From contig OZ245021.1 of assembly GCA_965223775.1 (NCBI GenBank), positions 124,001 to 188,000 of the forward strand: a DNA stretch of 64,000 nt, written 5' to 3'. This stretch comes from JAJDXW01 sp965223775 (GTDB taxonomy: Bacteria > Pseudomonadota > Gammaproteobacteria > HK1). The position numbers and the translations under genes are program-made. Shown here piece after piece: positions 1 through 8,938 of the stretch. Position 1 is the stretch's first letter. Each line of letters opens with the position of its first letter. Below the pieces are notes generated by a model. The model had not been told where the DNA came from. It searched no databases and saw nothing but the letters and a program-made list of their open reading frames with translations.

Positions 1-1447
1 GCGCGAGGATGCGCCGGATCCCGAGCGTCTCCGCGAGACCCGCCGAGTGGATGCCGCTGCCCCCTCCGATCGCGACCAGAGTGAACCCGGTCGGGTCCAG
101 CCCGCGCTCGGACGAGACGCTCGAGAGCGCCCGCATCATGTTCGCGTTCGCGATCCGGTGCACCCCGTACGCGGTGTCGATGCTCGATTGGCCGATGCGT
201 TTGCCGAGGTCGGCGATGACTCGGTGGGCCGCGTCCGCGTCCAGGGAAAGGTCCCCCCCGACGAGCGTCTCCGCGTTGAGGTACCCCAGCACCAGGTTCG
301 CGTCGGTGACGGTCGGATGCTCCCCACCCCGGGCGTAGCAGACGGGCCCTGGAGCCGCCCCGGCGCTGCGCGGACCGACCTGGAACCCGCCGGCCGCATC
401 GACCGATGCGATGCTGCCGCCCCCGGCCCCCACTTCCACGATGTCGATGGTAGGGACCTGAATCGGATAGCCGGCCCCCTGGAGCAGGCGGTGGCCGGCC
501 GCCGCGCCGCTCGCAACCTCCGACTCCGGGACGATCGTGAACTCGCCGTCGCGGACGAGCGACGCCTTGGCGGTCGTCCCTCCCATGTCGAGAACCAGCA
601 GGTCGCGAACGCCGACCAGCGCGCCGAGCCGTTGTGCGCCGACGACGCCCGCGGCGGGTCCCGACTCGATGATGCAGACCGGATTTTCGGCGGCCAGTCC
701 GGCCGGCAGGACCCCGCCGTTCGACTGCATGATGGTGAGCGGGATGGTCACGCCGACGCGCCGCATCCGCGCCTCGAGGGAGGTCACGTACGTCTCGACG
801 ACAGGGCGGATGTAGGCGTTGACGACGGTTGTCGAAGTCCGCTCGTACTCCTGGATCTGGGGGAGGAGCTGGGCGGAAGCCGATATGGGAACTTCGGGCA
901 GCAGGTCCTGCAATTGGCGCCGCGCCTGAAGCTCGTTCTCCGGATTCACATAGGAGTTGATGAAGCAGACGGCGACCGCCTCCATCCGCTCCTCGCGCAT
1001 CCGCTCGGCGATCCGGCGCAGGGCCGCCCCGTCGACCGGCGTCAGAATCTCGCCCTTGCCACTCGTTCGTTCCTCGATCTCGAAGCGAAAACGGCGCTCT
1101 ACCAGAGGTTCCGGCTTGCGGAAGCCGAGGTCGTACAGCCGCGGCGAACGAAACCTGGCGAGCTCGAGAACATCACGAAACCCCCGGGTGGTGACCAGAG
1201 CGACCTTGCCGCCCCGGCGTTCGATGAGTGCATTGGTTGCGACCGTCGTACCGTGGGCGAACTCCGAAATCTCGGCGGGCGCGATTCCCGCGTCGGCGAG
1301 CAGCCGGGTTACGCCGTCTTCGATCGCGCGGCTGTAGTCGTCGGGCGTCGAGAGAACCTTCTTGGCGTGCACGGTGCCGTCCAGCCCGAGGACGATGATG
1401 TCGGTGAAGGTCCCCCCGATGTCGACGCCCAGTCTGTGGGAGGTCAT
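1..1447 (-). CDS. hyuA: Hydantoinase/oxoprolinase family protein, subunit A type, 3' end outside window
   Basis: This is the N-terminal 482 codons of an ATP-dependent hydantoinase/oxoprolinase A-type protein, a family that opens 5-membered cyclic amides such as hydantoins or 5-oxoproline. The start ATG (1447-1445) has GGAG 7 nt upstream and gives MTSHRLGVDIGGTFTDII, the acetate kinase/Hsp70-like phosphate loop of the Hydantoinase_N domain. FAHGTTVATNAL follows near residue 60. The second half holds the Hydantoinase_A features LDMGGTTAK and GAGGGSIA. Family members are about 650-700 residues, so roughly 200 are missing beyond the left edge, where an hyuB partner would be expected. Substrate cannot be inferred. 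Confidence 0.9.
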   Translation of the reverse strand, partial: MTSHRLGVDIGGTFTDIIVLGLDGTVHAKKVLSTPDDYSRAIEDGVTRLLADAGIAPAEISEFAHGTTVATNALIERRGGKVALVTTRGFRDVLELARFRSPRLYDLGFRKPEPLVERRFRFEIEERTSGKGEILTPVDGAALRRIAERMREERMEAVAVCFINSYVNPENELQARRQLQDLLPEVPISASAQLLPQIQEYERTSTTVVNAYIRPVVETYVTSLEARMRRVGVTIPLTIMQSNGGVLPAGLAAENPVCIIESGPAAGVVGAQRLGALVGVRDLLVLDMGGTTAKASLVRDGEFTIVPESEVASGAAAGHRLLQGAGYPIQVPTIDIVEVGAGGGSIASVDAAGGFQVGPRSAGAAPGPVCYARGGEHPTVTDANLVLGYLNAETLVGGDLSLDADAAHRVIADLGKRIGQSSIDTAYGVHRIANANMMRALSSVSSERGLDPTGFTLVAIGGGSGIHSAGLAETLGIRRILA

Positions 1448-1697
1448 CCGCTGTCTCCGTCGGTGCGTGCGGCACCTTCGTCCGTCGCCGTGACAACCAT
1501 ACCAGCACACGGACCGTTCGGTTCGGGGAACGCCGTGGGCGACGATGTGCGGGCTGCGCGGAATCGGAAATCAGGCCATGTGCGACTGATTTCGATCTTC
1601 GGTCGAAAGAGCTTTCTGCTGAACGGATCTTCGCGAATGTCCCGTTCCCGGACCGGCACCGCGTTGCGACTCCTTCGACTCCGCGGGATGGATGTCA

Positions 1698-2063
1698 TCA
1701 GATGCCAAACAAGTTGAACGCCCGACACCCCGCCTTGCCTGCGCGCTTGCCCCGGGCGGCCTCGAACCGGTCCTTGGCTTCCTCGGGATCAGGTTCGATT
1801 CCGATCCCGTGGTAGCAGATCATCCCTCGGCGAAACTGCGCAAGCGTAATCCCCGCGTCGGCTGCGACCTTGAACCACCGCGCTGCTTCGGTCGGGTCCT
1901 CGGCTACTCCTTTCCCGCCTTCGTACATCATCGCGAGGTAGAGGGCCGCGTCGCCTTCCCCTGCGGCGGCGTGGGCGCACAATGAGGGCAGCGCACTCGC
2001 GAAGTCGCCAGCCTGGTAGGCCGCAACGGCGCGATCCATTGATATGCGGCTCTTGCTCCTCAT
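1698..2063 (-). CDS. Short Sel1-like (TPR-like) repeat protein
   Basis: A protein of up to 121 residues with two Sel1-like helical repeats, visible in ALYLAMMYEGGKGVAEDPTEA followed by ARWFKVAADAG and then AQFRRGMICYHGIGIEPD. Such repeats mediate protein-protein contacts. No signal peptide or other domain is visible. The start is uncertain: the ATG at 2063 lacks a Shine-Dalgarno sequence, and Met9 (2039), which gives MDRAVAAYQAG, has GAGGAG but rather far upstream. Most Sel1 proteins are longer, so this may be a fragment. It stands alone between the hydantoinase gene and an accessory island. Confidence 0.6.
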   Translation of the reverse strand: MRSKSRISMDRAVAAYQAGDFASALPSLCAHAAAGEGDAALYLAMMYEGGKGVAEDPTEAARWFKVAADAGITLAQFRRGMICYHGIGIEPDPEEAKDRFEAARGKRAGKAGCRAFNLFGI

Positions 2064-2276
2064 TGGAAAATCGTTTCTGGACCCGCGACGGCGGGGATCA
2101 GGCTGACGGGTCGGAATCGGCTCCTGCTCTTGCCCGTCGGCGGCGGAACGCCCGACGAATCCATGCCAGACTTGCGCGCGGTTGTGCTCATGGTGCCCAT
2201 CTTGACTCCATTGTGTTCTCCGGTCGAGAGGTGTCTTCGTGAGCCCTTGGGCGCGCGGCTGGGGTTTGTCTCGGTC

Positions 2277-2305
2277 TTGAGAGCATCTATGAAGTATGTT
2301 CTAAT
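2277..2305 (+). promoter_or_regulatory. Sigma70-type promoter upstream of the RHH-like gene
   Basis: TTGAGA (2277-2282) and TCTAAT (2300-2305) are separated by exactly 17 nt, in an AT-rich patch that contrasts with the GC-rich surroundings. A GGGAG ribosome site and the ATG at 2332 follow. The promoter would drive the small DNA-binding-like gene and possibly the ATPase gene behind it. Confidence 0.55.
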
Positions 2306-2331
2306 TACATCTCTAAAATAGGGAGTCAGAG

Positions 2332-2547
2332 ATGCGTAGAGAGATTCACTATCCGGAGCGGTTCACGGTCTCAGTATCCACTGCGACGCGTGAGGAGCTC
2401 CGGGCTTTGGCGGCCGAATTGGGCCTGTCGCCCGGCATTGTGGCCCGGCGTGCGCTCGAGGCTGGCTTGCCAGTGCTTCGCAGCGAGGCGTGCGATCGGC
2501 ACGGGTGGGGCGTGGCGGTGCCGGTGGTTGGCAGGAGGACCGACTGA
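2332..2547 (+). CDS. Small ribbon-helix-helix-like protein
   Basis: A 71-residue protein. Its N-terminal half, ERFTVSVSTATREELRALAAE then LGLSPGIVARRALEAGLP, has the beta-strand, helix, helix pattern of CopG/Arc-type DNA-binding proteins, typically antitoxins or small autoregulators. The C-terminal 20 residues are low-complexity. GGGAG precedes the ATG and a plausible promoter sits 27 nt further up. It is the first gene before the ATPase/DUF4276 pair, so it may regulate that module. No toxin partner can be read in the following 200 bases. The assignment is from pattern only. Confidence 0.5.
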   Translation: MRREIHYPERFTVSVSTATREELRALAAELGLSPGIVARRALEAGLPVLRSEACDRHGWGVAVPVVGRRTD

Positions 2548-2744
2548 CCCCTCAGTCGGCGATCCCGCCATCGTCGCGGCGGGACCGGTGGTTGAAGGCA
2601 GAACGAGAAGGCTTGTCCGGCGTTCTGCACGAGACGTTCAGCAAGGATGGAAGGCCGCCAAGATCCGGGACGAGGCGACCAGACGGAAACTCTGGGCTTA
2701 GGCTGGGCGGCACCCGGCCGCTATCGGCTGAGGAGGCACACGCG

Positions 2745-3935
2745 ATGTTCATGCACCGCATCAAGCTCAAGAACATACTCTCATTCGGCCCGGACGAGCA
2801 GGACCTGGAGCTCAAGCCGCTCAACGTGCTAATCGGCCCGAACGGCGCCGGCAAGTCGAACCTCATTGAAGTGATCGGCCTGTTGAGAGCAGCACCGAGC
2901 GACATCATGGTCCCGATACGCGAGGGAGGCGGGGGCGGCAATTGGCTCTGGCGTGGTGAACCGAAGGTGACAGAGGCGCGAGTGGAGGTGGTCGTAGGAG
3001 AACCTTTCGTCCGTTCCGATAAGGAACCGATTCGCTACTCTCTTGCGTTTGGTCACTTTGTGTTCGGAATACCAAGCCTCAATGAGGAGATCGGAGAAGT
3101 TGAACGAACCGAGGAAGGAGAGCACAGCTCGAAACGCTTCCTAGAGCGTCGAAGTGGCAAGGTCACTTTGACGTACCGCGACGAGAGCGGGAAGAAAAGC
3201 CAGCGTGAACTGCCACCCACAGACATCAGGCCCGGTGAATCGATCCTGTCCCAGCTCAAGGACCCAGTTCAATATCGTGAACTTACGCATCTTGGGATTG
3301 GTTTCGCCGGAATTCATCTCTATCGTGAGTGGTCATTTGGCCGGAACACGCCACCGCGACTTCCGCAGAAAGCCGATCTCCCGAACCACTCACTTGCGGA
3401 AGACGGCCGGAACCTTGGAATGATTCTGAACCGCCTCGAGGGAGATCCGAAGGCGAAGAAGCAGTTTCTCACTGCGCTTCGGAAGCTCTACCACGGCATA
3501 GACGACTACTATGTGCAGGTCGAGGCTGGCAGCGTCCAAGTATTTCTAAAGGAGGGCAGCGAGCCGATTCCCGCCACGAGATTGTCCGACGGCACTCTCC
3601 GCTATCTTTGCTTGCTGGCCATCTTGTGCCACCCGAGCCTGCCGCCACTAGTCTGTATCGAGGAACCGGAACTCGGGCTTCATCCCGACATCCTGCCGGG
3701 CCTCGCTGACCTGCTTCGCGAGACCTCCGAGCGGTGCCAGCTCATTGTCACCACACACTCTGACACGCTCGTGGACGCACTGACGGATACGCCCGAGAGC
3801 ATAGTGGTCTGCGAGAAGGAGAACGGGCAGACGAAGCTCAGGCGCCTGGATAAGGACGAGCTGTCCCATTGGCTCGAGAAGTACCGGCTCGGCGAGCTGT
3901 GGACCTCCGGCGAGCTGGGGGGGAATCGCTGGTGA
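2745..3935 (+). CDS. ABC/RecF-like AAA family ATPase, defence-type
   Basis: A 396-residue ATPase of the AAA15/RecF-SMC-like class. It shows an N-terminal strand block LKNILSFGPDEQDLELK, Walker A GPNGAGKSN (31-39), an insertion (about 60-230), an ABC-signature-like LSDGT (280-284), Walker B LVCIEEPELGLHP (302-313) and an H-loop TTHSD with H338. AGGAGG lies 8 nt before ATG 2745, which decides the start over the in-frame ATG at 2751. The stop overlaps the GTG of the next reading frame (GTGA), so translation is coupled to a DUF4276 protein. ATPase plus Toprim-like partner is the layout of phage-defence pairs such as AbiL and PARIS. G+C is visibly lower than in flanking genes, suggesting transfer. 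The defence role is inferred. Confidence 0.85.
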   Translation: MFMHRIKLKNILSFGPDEQDLELKPLNVLIGPNGAGKSNLIEVIGLLRAAPSDIMVPIREGGGGGNWLWRGEPKVTEARVEVVVGEPFVRSDKEPIRYSLAFGHFVFGIPSLNEEIGEVERTEEGEHSSKRFLERRSGKVTLTYRDESGKKSQRELPPTDIRPGESILSQLKDPVQYRELTHLGIGFAGIHLYREWSFGRNTPPRLPQKADLPNHSLAEDGRNLGMILNRLEGDPKAKKQFLTALRKLYHGIDDYYVQVEAGSVQVFLKEGSEPIPATRLSDGTLRYLCLLAILCHPSLPPLVCIEEPELGLHPDILPGLADLLRETSERCQLIVTTHSDTLVDALTDTPESIVVCEKENGQTKLRRLDKDELSHWLEKYRLGELWTSGELGGNRW

Positions 3936-4538
3936 AGGTCAAGGTCTATGTCGAGGGAGGGGGCGACAGTTAAGGACTTGCGCACGAGGTGCCGCAGGGG
4001 CTTCAACTCCTTCTTCGAGAAGGCGAACCTTGCCGGACGAATGCCGCAAGTCATCGCCTGCGGCGGCAGGGAAATGGTCTTCGACAAGTTTCGTATAGCG
4101 CTGGGATCCAGGAAAGCAGAGGATTTCATCGTCCTGCTCGTCGACAGCGAAGACCCGGTCGCAGTCGGCTCCGGACCTTGGCAGCACTTGGCTCGGCGCG
4201 ATGGTTGGGACAGACCGGGTGAAGTTACGGACGAACATGCCCACCTGATGGTCCAGTGTATGGAGGCATGGTTCCTGGCCGACAAGGAGGGCCTCGCCGC
4301 ATACTTCGGTCACGACTTCAATCGCAATGTTCTCCCCGGCCGGCGAGAAATCGAAGCGGTGGCCAAGGCCGACGTGCTCGACGGGTTGAAGAACGCCACG
4401 CGCCGATGCAAAAAGGGCCAGTACGGCAAGGGGCGCCACTCCTTTGACATCCTGGAACAATCCGATCCTACGAAGGTCTTCGACGCGTCGCCGCATGCCA
4501 GACGCCTGATCGAGACCTTACGAGAGAAGGCGACGTGA
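3932..4538 (+). pseudogene. DUF4276 (Toprim-like) partner of the ATPase, frameshifted after codon 13
   Basis: GTG at 3932 overlaps the ATPase stop (GTGA) and reads VKVKVYVEGGGDS, the conserved first strand of DUF4276 proteins with the acidic Toprim-like Glu, then meets TAA (3971-3973). The rest of the family continues in the +1 frame: KDLRTRCRRGFNSFFEKA, IACGGREMVFDKF, FIVLLVDSEDPV, VQCMEAWFLADKE, KGRHSFDIL, to the stop at 4538. A restart at ATG 3948 would give 196 residues but without the catalytic Glu strand. Removing one T at 3970-3971 would restore a normal protein of about 200 residues. Either the gene is dead, the base is an assembly error, or frameshifting occurs; the context AGT-TAA-G is not a known slippery site. 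A 28-codon ORF overlaps its stop (GTGA, 4535-4621) and is unrecognised. Confidence 0.75.
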
Positions 4539-4961
4539 CCAAGAGCATCCTCACCCAGAAGTGCTGGGGGAGCATCAGTGTGGCCGAGCTGCGGGAAGAT
4601 TTCAGGCTCGTCAGGCCCTGACGTGTGTCGCACCCAATCCGCTGGGCCGGCGCCGAGGTGATCGCAATGGTCGGGAAGGCCCCCGAGGGCTGTGGACACG
4701 GCCCGAAGTGAGGTGGATGCGCGATTGGCCTACCCCTGAACGAGGGCTCGCGTTGCGGAATGTCATTCCGTCACCCCCAACCAGCACCGCGATCGGGTGA
4801 ATTTCTTTTCCAACCGGAGTTGAAGGCATTCCCGGCGACGACCGACGGTCGCGGGCAGAGCGATCGCCACAGCGCAAGCGGTCCGGATCGCCTCGTGCTT
4901 GTCCGCTCCGATATCGATGGGTCGGACAGCGTTGTCGCGCGGCGGTAGTATCCGAAGCCCC
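4539..4961. other. Gap between the ATPase module and the MFS gene
   Basis: Apart from a coupled 28-codon reading frame ending at 4621, I see no gene, RNA or clear promoter in this stretch. It probably marks the right edge of the accessory island. Confidence 0.4.
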
Positions 4962-6110
4962 ATGGCCATTGCGTCTTCACCATTCGGCATCGCGCTGGGC
5001 GGCCTCGTCGCCCTCGCCGTGGCGATAGGAATCGGACGGTTCGTCTATACGCCGATCCTGCCGTTCATGGCCGAGAACCTCGGTCTCACGCCGGCCGATG
5101 GCGGCCTGGTCGCGTCCGCCAACTTTCTCGGCCACCTGGTCGGCGCCCTTGCCGCCGCACGGGCGCGCATGCCGGGTGGCCGCCGGCCCTGGCTGCTTGG
5201 CGCGCTGGCGCTGAGCGCGGCGACCACCGCGGCGATGGGACTCACGGCGGCGATGCCGGCGTTCATCGTGTTGCGCTTCGCCGGCGGGGTAGCCAGCGCG
5301 GTCGTGATCGTGCTCGCGACGGCGCTGGTCCTCGACTGGCTCGCCGCCACCGGACGCCCCGGGCTGTCATGGATGCCGTTCGCCGGTGTCGGCGCCGGAA
5401 TCGCGGTCTCTGCCGTGCTCGTGTCCGGAATCGCCGCGAAGGGTGTCGAATGGAGCACCCTCTGGCTGGCCAGCGGAGCGCTCGCGGTGCTCGGGCTGGC
5501 CGCGTGCACGCGCCTCGTCTCCGAAGCGCCGAACCCGGAACGTGCGTCTCCACCGAGCGGCCCCCGCGCCACCGGCCGCGGCCTTCCCGCGCTCATCACG
5601 GCTTACGGCCTGTTCGGGTTCGGCTACGTGATCACCGCGACCTTCATCTCGCAGATGGTTCGCACGACGCCCGAAGTCGCCGTCCTCGAGGGAGTGGTGT
5701 GGCTGATCGTCGGGCTGGCGGCCGCGCCGTCGGTGGCCCTGTGGGTGTGGCTCGATCAGCGCCTCGGCAACTGCACCGCGCTCGCCCTCGCATGCCTGGT
5801 CGAGGGGGTCGGCATCGCTGCGAGCGTATTCGAGACCAGCGCCGCCGCGGTGCTGATGGCCGCCGCCGTGCTCGGGGCCACGTTCATGGGCATCACCGCT
5901 CTCGGGCTCATCGCCGCCCGGCGACTGAGCGCCGGCGACCCGACCCGGATCGTGGGCCTGGCGACCGCCTCGTTCGGTCTCGGCCAGATGATCGGCCCCA
6001 CCTACGCCGGCTACGCCTACCGTATCGGAGACAGCTTCCAGGTGCCGTCCCTCACCGCCGCCGCCGCCCTGCTCGTCGCCGCCGCGCTCACCTTCCGGCT
6101 GCGCGTCTGA
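4962..6110 (+). CDS. YbfB/YjiJ-type MFS transporter
   Basis: A 382-residue membrane protein with about 12 hydrophobic segments, of the YbfB/YjiJ branch of the major facilitator superfamily. The first helix, LVALAVAIGIGRFVYTPILP, carries the family signature GRFxYTPxLP. The chosen ATG 4962 puts 8 residues before the first helix; an upstream in-frame start (4899) would add a non-hydrophobic 21-residue tail without family character. Substrate unknown; relatives are presumed drug or metabolite exporters. It is transcribed toward, and converges with, the racemase-family gene across a GC hairpin. Confidence 0.85.
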   Translation: MAIASSPFGIALGGLVALAVAIGIGRFVYTPILPFMAENLGLTPADGGLVASANFLGHLVGALAAARARMPGGRRPWLLGALALSAATTAAMGLTAAMPAFIVLRFAGGVASAVVIVLATALVLDWLAATGRPGLSWMPFAGVGAGIAVSAVLVSGIAAKGVEWSTLWLASGALAVLGLAACTRLVSEAPNPERASPPSGPRATGRGLPALITAYGLFGFGYVITATFISQMVRTTPEVAVLEGVVWLIVGLAAAPSVALWVWLDQRLGNCTALALACLVEGVGIAASVFETSAAAVLMAAAVLGATFMGITALGLIAARRLSAGDPTRIVGLATASFGLGQMIGPTYAGYAYRIGDSFQVPSLTAAAALLVAAALTFRLRV

Positions 6111-6118
6111 CCGGATCC

Positions 6119-6140
6119 GGCCGGCGGACCGAAGCCGGCC
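6119..6140. terminator. GC hairpin between convergent genes
   Basis: GGCCGGC and GCCGGCC form a perfect 7-bp stem with an 8-nt loop, 9 bases after the MFS stop and 20 bases before the stop of the convergent racemase-family gene. There is no T-tract, so it would be a weak or Rho-assisted bidirectional terminator. Confidence 0.4.
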
Positions 6141-6159
6141 GCCCGAGCGGTGCGTGCCC

Positions 6160-7266
6160 TCAGTTGAAGTCGATGCGGCAGGCGGCGAGGGCGTCCGGGT
6201 CGAGCTCGAGCCCGAGTCCGGGGCCGTCCGGGGCGGGGACGTATCCGTCCTCGTCGAGCTCCAGGCCCTCCTGGACGCCGGTGTCGAGTCCTCCCAGCGG
6301 GACCGGCAGCTCGAAGAAGTCGCAGTTCGCGATGGACAGGGCGACCTGGAGATTGGCGGCCTGTCCGAGGGCGGACCCGAAGCTGTGGCCTTCGCACCTC
6401 AGCCCGAGGGACGAGGCGAGGTCGGCGAGCGCGCGCAGCTCGGTGATGCCGTTTCGCGCCGCGTCCATGCGCACGATGTCGAAGGCCCCGGACGCGGCCG
6501 GCCGGCCGTAGTCCCGGGCCGTGAACCGCACCGAGTCCGCTCCCGCGATGGGGATCTCGAGCAGGCGCCTCAGCTCCTTCCAGCCCTCCAGGTCCTCGTC
6601 CGACAGCGGGTCCTCGTACCACCGGAAGTCGAGATCGTCCAGCACGAAGCCGAGTGTACGGGCCGAGTGCCGGTCGTACACGGCCATCGCGTCCATCATG
6701 AGGTCCACGTCGTCTCCGGCCGCCCGCCGTGCGGCCCGGCACACGGCGAGGTCGGTCCGGAGATCACCGCAGACGTGGAGCTTGATCGCCCGGAATCCCG
6801 CTTCCAGCAGCTCGTCCACCATCGCCTCGCAGTCCTCCGGGGTTTCGACGGGCGGAGCACTCGCGCAGCCCCGGATGCGGTCGCGCCGCCGGCCGAGCAT
6901 GTCCGCGATGGACAGGTCCTCGGAGCGAGCGGCAAGATCCCAGAGCGCCACGTCCACGATCCCGATGACCGGGAGCGGCAGGCCGACGCGGAACGCGCGC
7001 CAGAGCGGCGCGAGGATGCGCGGCCGATCGAACGGGTCGGCACCCGCGAGAAGCGGCGCGGCGGCCTCCTCGATGGCCGCGACGACCGCGCGCACCGGCA
7101 GCTCGGCGGTCCAGGCGAGCGCCGTCCCCTGCTGGCCGGCGTCTCCCTCCAGGGTCAGCATCACTGCCTCCACGTCCATGGACCGCCTGCCTCCCCACCG
7201 GAAGTCGCGGCCGAGGTCGTAGGCTTCAACCGTCACGTTGGTGATCTGCACGGACGTTCCTCCCAT
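6160..7266 (-). CDS. Mandelate racemase/muconate lactonizing enzyme family protein
   Basis: A 368-residue enolase-superfamily enzyme with an N-terminal capping domain and a C-terminal barrel. These enzymes abstract the alpha-proton of a carboxylate, then racemise, dehydrate or cycloisomerise it. Visible barrel residues are IKLHV (proton-abstracting Lys end), LMMDAM (metal ligand 1), WYEDPL (ligand 2) and GHSFG (general-base His end). The usual third ligand Glu is an Asp here (IAGADS), and the KxK motif is KxH. The start ATG 7266 gives MGGTSVQITNVTVEAYDL, matching family N-termini; a 36-residue upstream extension looks non-coding. It diverges from the CoA-transferase gene. The reaction cannot be named from sequence. 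Confidence 0.88.
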   Translation of the reverse strand: MGGTSVQITNVTVEAYDLGRDFRWGGRRSMDVEAVMLTLEGDAGQQGTALAWTAELPVRAVVAAIEEAAAPLLAGADPFDRPRILAPLWRAFRVGLPLPVIGIVDVALWDLAARSEDLSIADMLGRRRDRIRGCASAPPVETPEDCEAMVDELLEAGFRAIKLHVCGDLRTDLAVCRAARRAAGDDVDLMMDAMAVYDRHSARTLGFVLDDLDFRWYEDPLSDEDLEGWKELRRLLEIPIAGADSVRFTARDYGRPAASGAFDIVRMDAARNGITELRALADLASSLGLRCEGHSFGSALGQAANLQVALSIANCDFFELPVPLGGLDTGVQEGLELDEDGYVPAPDGPGLGLELDPDALAACRIDFN

Positions 7267-7566
7267 TGTTCTCGGCTTCGCGTCGTTCGGACCGGTCGCC
7301 GGGCGCCTCCGGGCGGTCGCGCCACGTTGCGGCGGAGGTACCGACGCGCGAGCGAGCCGCGATTCTAGTACCACGGCGCGGCCAGCGCGCGGCCGATTGC
7401 TCGATCGAGGCGGCGGATTGTTGGATCGAAGCGGATCCGTTCCGCCACGGCCGCACCCCGCGCCTTGCGGCGAGGATCGGGGTTATGCTGTGGGCGATGG
7501 CTCCGGGCTTCGAGGACGGGGCCCGACTGACCGAGCGAGCGACCGACCCCTTCGAGGAGGAAAACC

Positions 7567-8775
7567 ATGACCGATGCGCCGCTGTCCGGGCTCACCGTGG
7601 TCGATCTCACCCAGTTCGAGGCGGGGCCGTCCTGCACCGAGGCGCTGGCCTGGCACGGTGCCGACATCATCAAGGTCGAGGAGCCGCGGCGCGGGGACCC
7701 GGGGCGGCTCTCGATCTCCGAGCGGCCCGACATGGACTCGCTCTACTTCATCCTCCTCAACGCCAACAAGCGCTCGATCACCTGCAACCTCAAGTCCGAG
7801 GCGGGCAAGAACCTCCTGCGCCGGCTCATCGAGCGCGCGGACGTGGTGGTGGAGAACTTCGCGCCGGGGACGATCGACAAGCTCGGGTTCGGATGGGACG
7901 AGATCCGGGCCATCAACCCGCGCTGCATCTTCGCCCAGGTCAAGGGGTTCGCGGACGACAGCCCGCACGCGAACTTCCGTTCGTTCGACATGATCGCGCA
8001 GGCGACGGGCGGGGTGATGAGCATCACCGGCGAGCCGGACGGCCGGCCGATCCGGCCCGGCGCGACCATCGGCGATACCGGGACCGGGCTGCACCTCGCG
8101 GTGTCGATCCTGTCGGCGGTCATCCAGCGGTCGCGCACCGGCCGGGGGCAGCGCGTGCGGGTGGCGATGCAGGACGCGATGCTCAACTTCTGCCGCGTCA
8201 CCTTCTCGCGCCAGCAACTCATCGGCCATGCCGCGCCGCGCATCGGGAACCAGGCCGCAACCGGGGCGCCGGCCGGCATCTTCCCCTGCAAGGGAGGCGG
8301 TCCGAACGACTTCTGCTACATCTTCGTGCAGCGCGACATCGATTCGCACTGGCGGCGTTTCTGCGCCGCGATCGGCCGCGAGGACCTGCTCGAGGATCCG
8401 CGCTTCGCGGACGGTTACCAGCGGATGGCGCACAGTGCGGAGCTCGAGGCCGAGGTCACCGCGTGGACCCGGGAACGCACCAAGCACGAAGTGATGGATA
8501 CCGTCGGCGGCGCGGGGGTGCCGGCCGGAGCGGTGAACGACATCAAGGAGCTCCTCGAGAGCGAGGACATGCGCCGGCGCGACATCATCTCGACGGTCCG
8601 CCACCGGGATCGCGGAGATGTCGCAATCCCGGGATGGCCGGTGCGGATGTCGGACAATCCGGTCCGGACGGAGGTGGCGCCGCTCCTCGGCGAGCACAAC
8701 GATGAGGTCTATGCCGAGCTCCTCGGCCTCGGCGCGGAGGAGGTCGGCCGGCTGCGAGAGCAGGGAGCCATCTGA
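7567..8775 (+). CDS. CaiB/BaiF CoA-transferase family protein
   Basis: A 402-residue family III CoA transferase that moves CoA between carboxylic acids. GAGGAGG lies just upstream of ATG 7567. The N-terminal Rossmann part reads LSGLTVVDLTQFEAGPSCTE and the NANKRS motif is at 66-70. The catalytic Asp is D170 in ATIGDTGTGLHLAV, equivalent to Asp169 of formyl-CoA transferase. Length is normal for the family. Downstream is an NHL-propeller gene and divergent upstream a mandelate-racemase-like gene, so a carboxylate catabolic unit is plausible. Donor and acceptor are unknown. Confidence 0.92.
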   Translation: MTDAPLSGLTVVDLTQFEAGPSCTEALAWHGADIIKVEEPRRGDPGRLSISERPDMDSLYFILLNANKRSITCNLKSEAGKNLLRRLIERADVVVENFAPGTIDKLGFGWDEIRAINPRCIFAQVKGFADDSPHANFRSFDMIAQATGGVMSITGEPDGRPIRPGATIGDTGTGLHLAVSILSAVIQRSRTGRGQRVRVAMQDAMLNFCRVTFSRQQLIGHAAPRIGNQAATGAPAGIFPCKGGGPNDFCYIFVQRDIDSHWRRFCAAIGREDLLEDPRFADGYQRMAHSAELEAEVTAWTRERTKHEVMDTVGGAGVPAGAVNDIKELLESEDMRRRDIISTVRHRDRGDVAIPGWPVRMSDNPVRTEVAPLLGEHNDEVYAELLGLGAEEVGRLREQGAI

Positions 8776-8938
8776 GGCGCGGGCCTCGGCTCTGCGCGCG
8801 CCGCCCCGCTCCGTCTTCGCTGCCGCTGCTGCTGCCGCTGCCGTGGCGGCGGGCGGCTTCGACTTCAGGGACGGACAACGAGCCGGCCGGCGGCATCGCG
8901 CCGGGCAGGACCGGCTGCCACGACCGGAGGAAACGATC

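Noticed and set aside
47..1717. Long open frame on the plus strand opposite the hydantoinase gene
   Set aside because: Arg/Asp-rich shadow of the minus-strand gene; the minus frame carries clear family motifs.
3968..3974. Programmed +1 frameshift in the DUF4276 gene
   Set aside because: AGT-TAA-G offers no good re-pairing like the CTT-TGA-C of prfB; mutation or sequence error is simpler.
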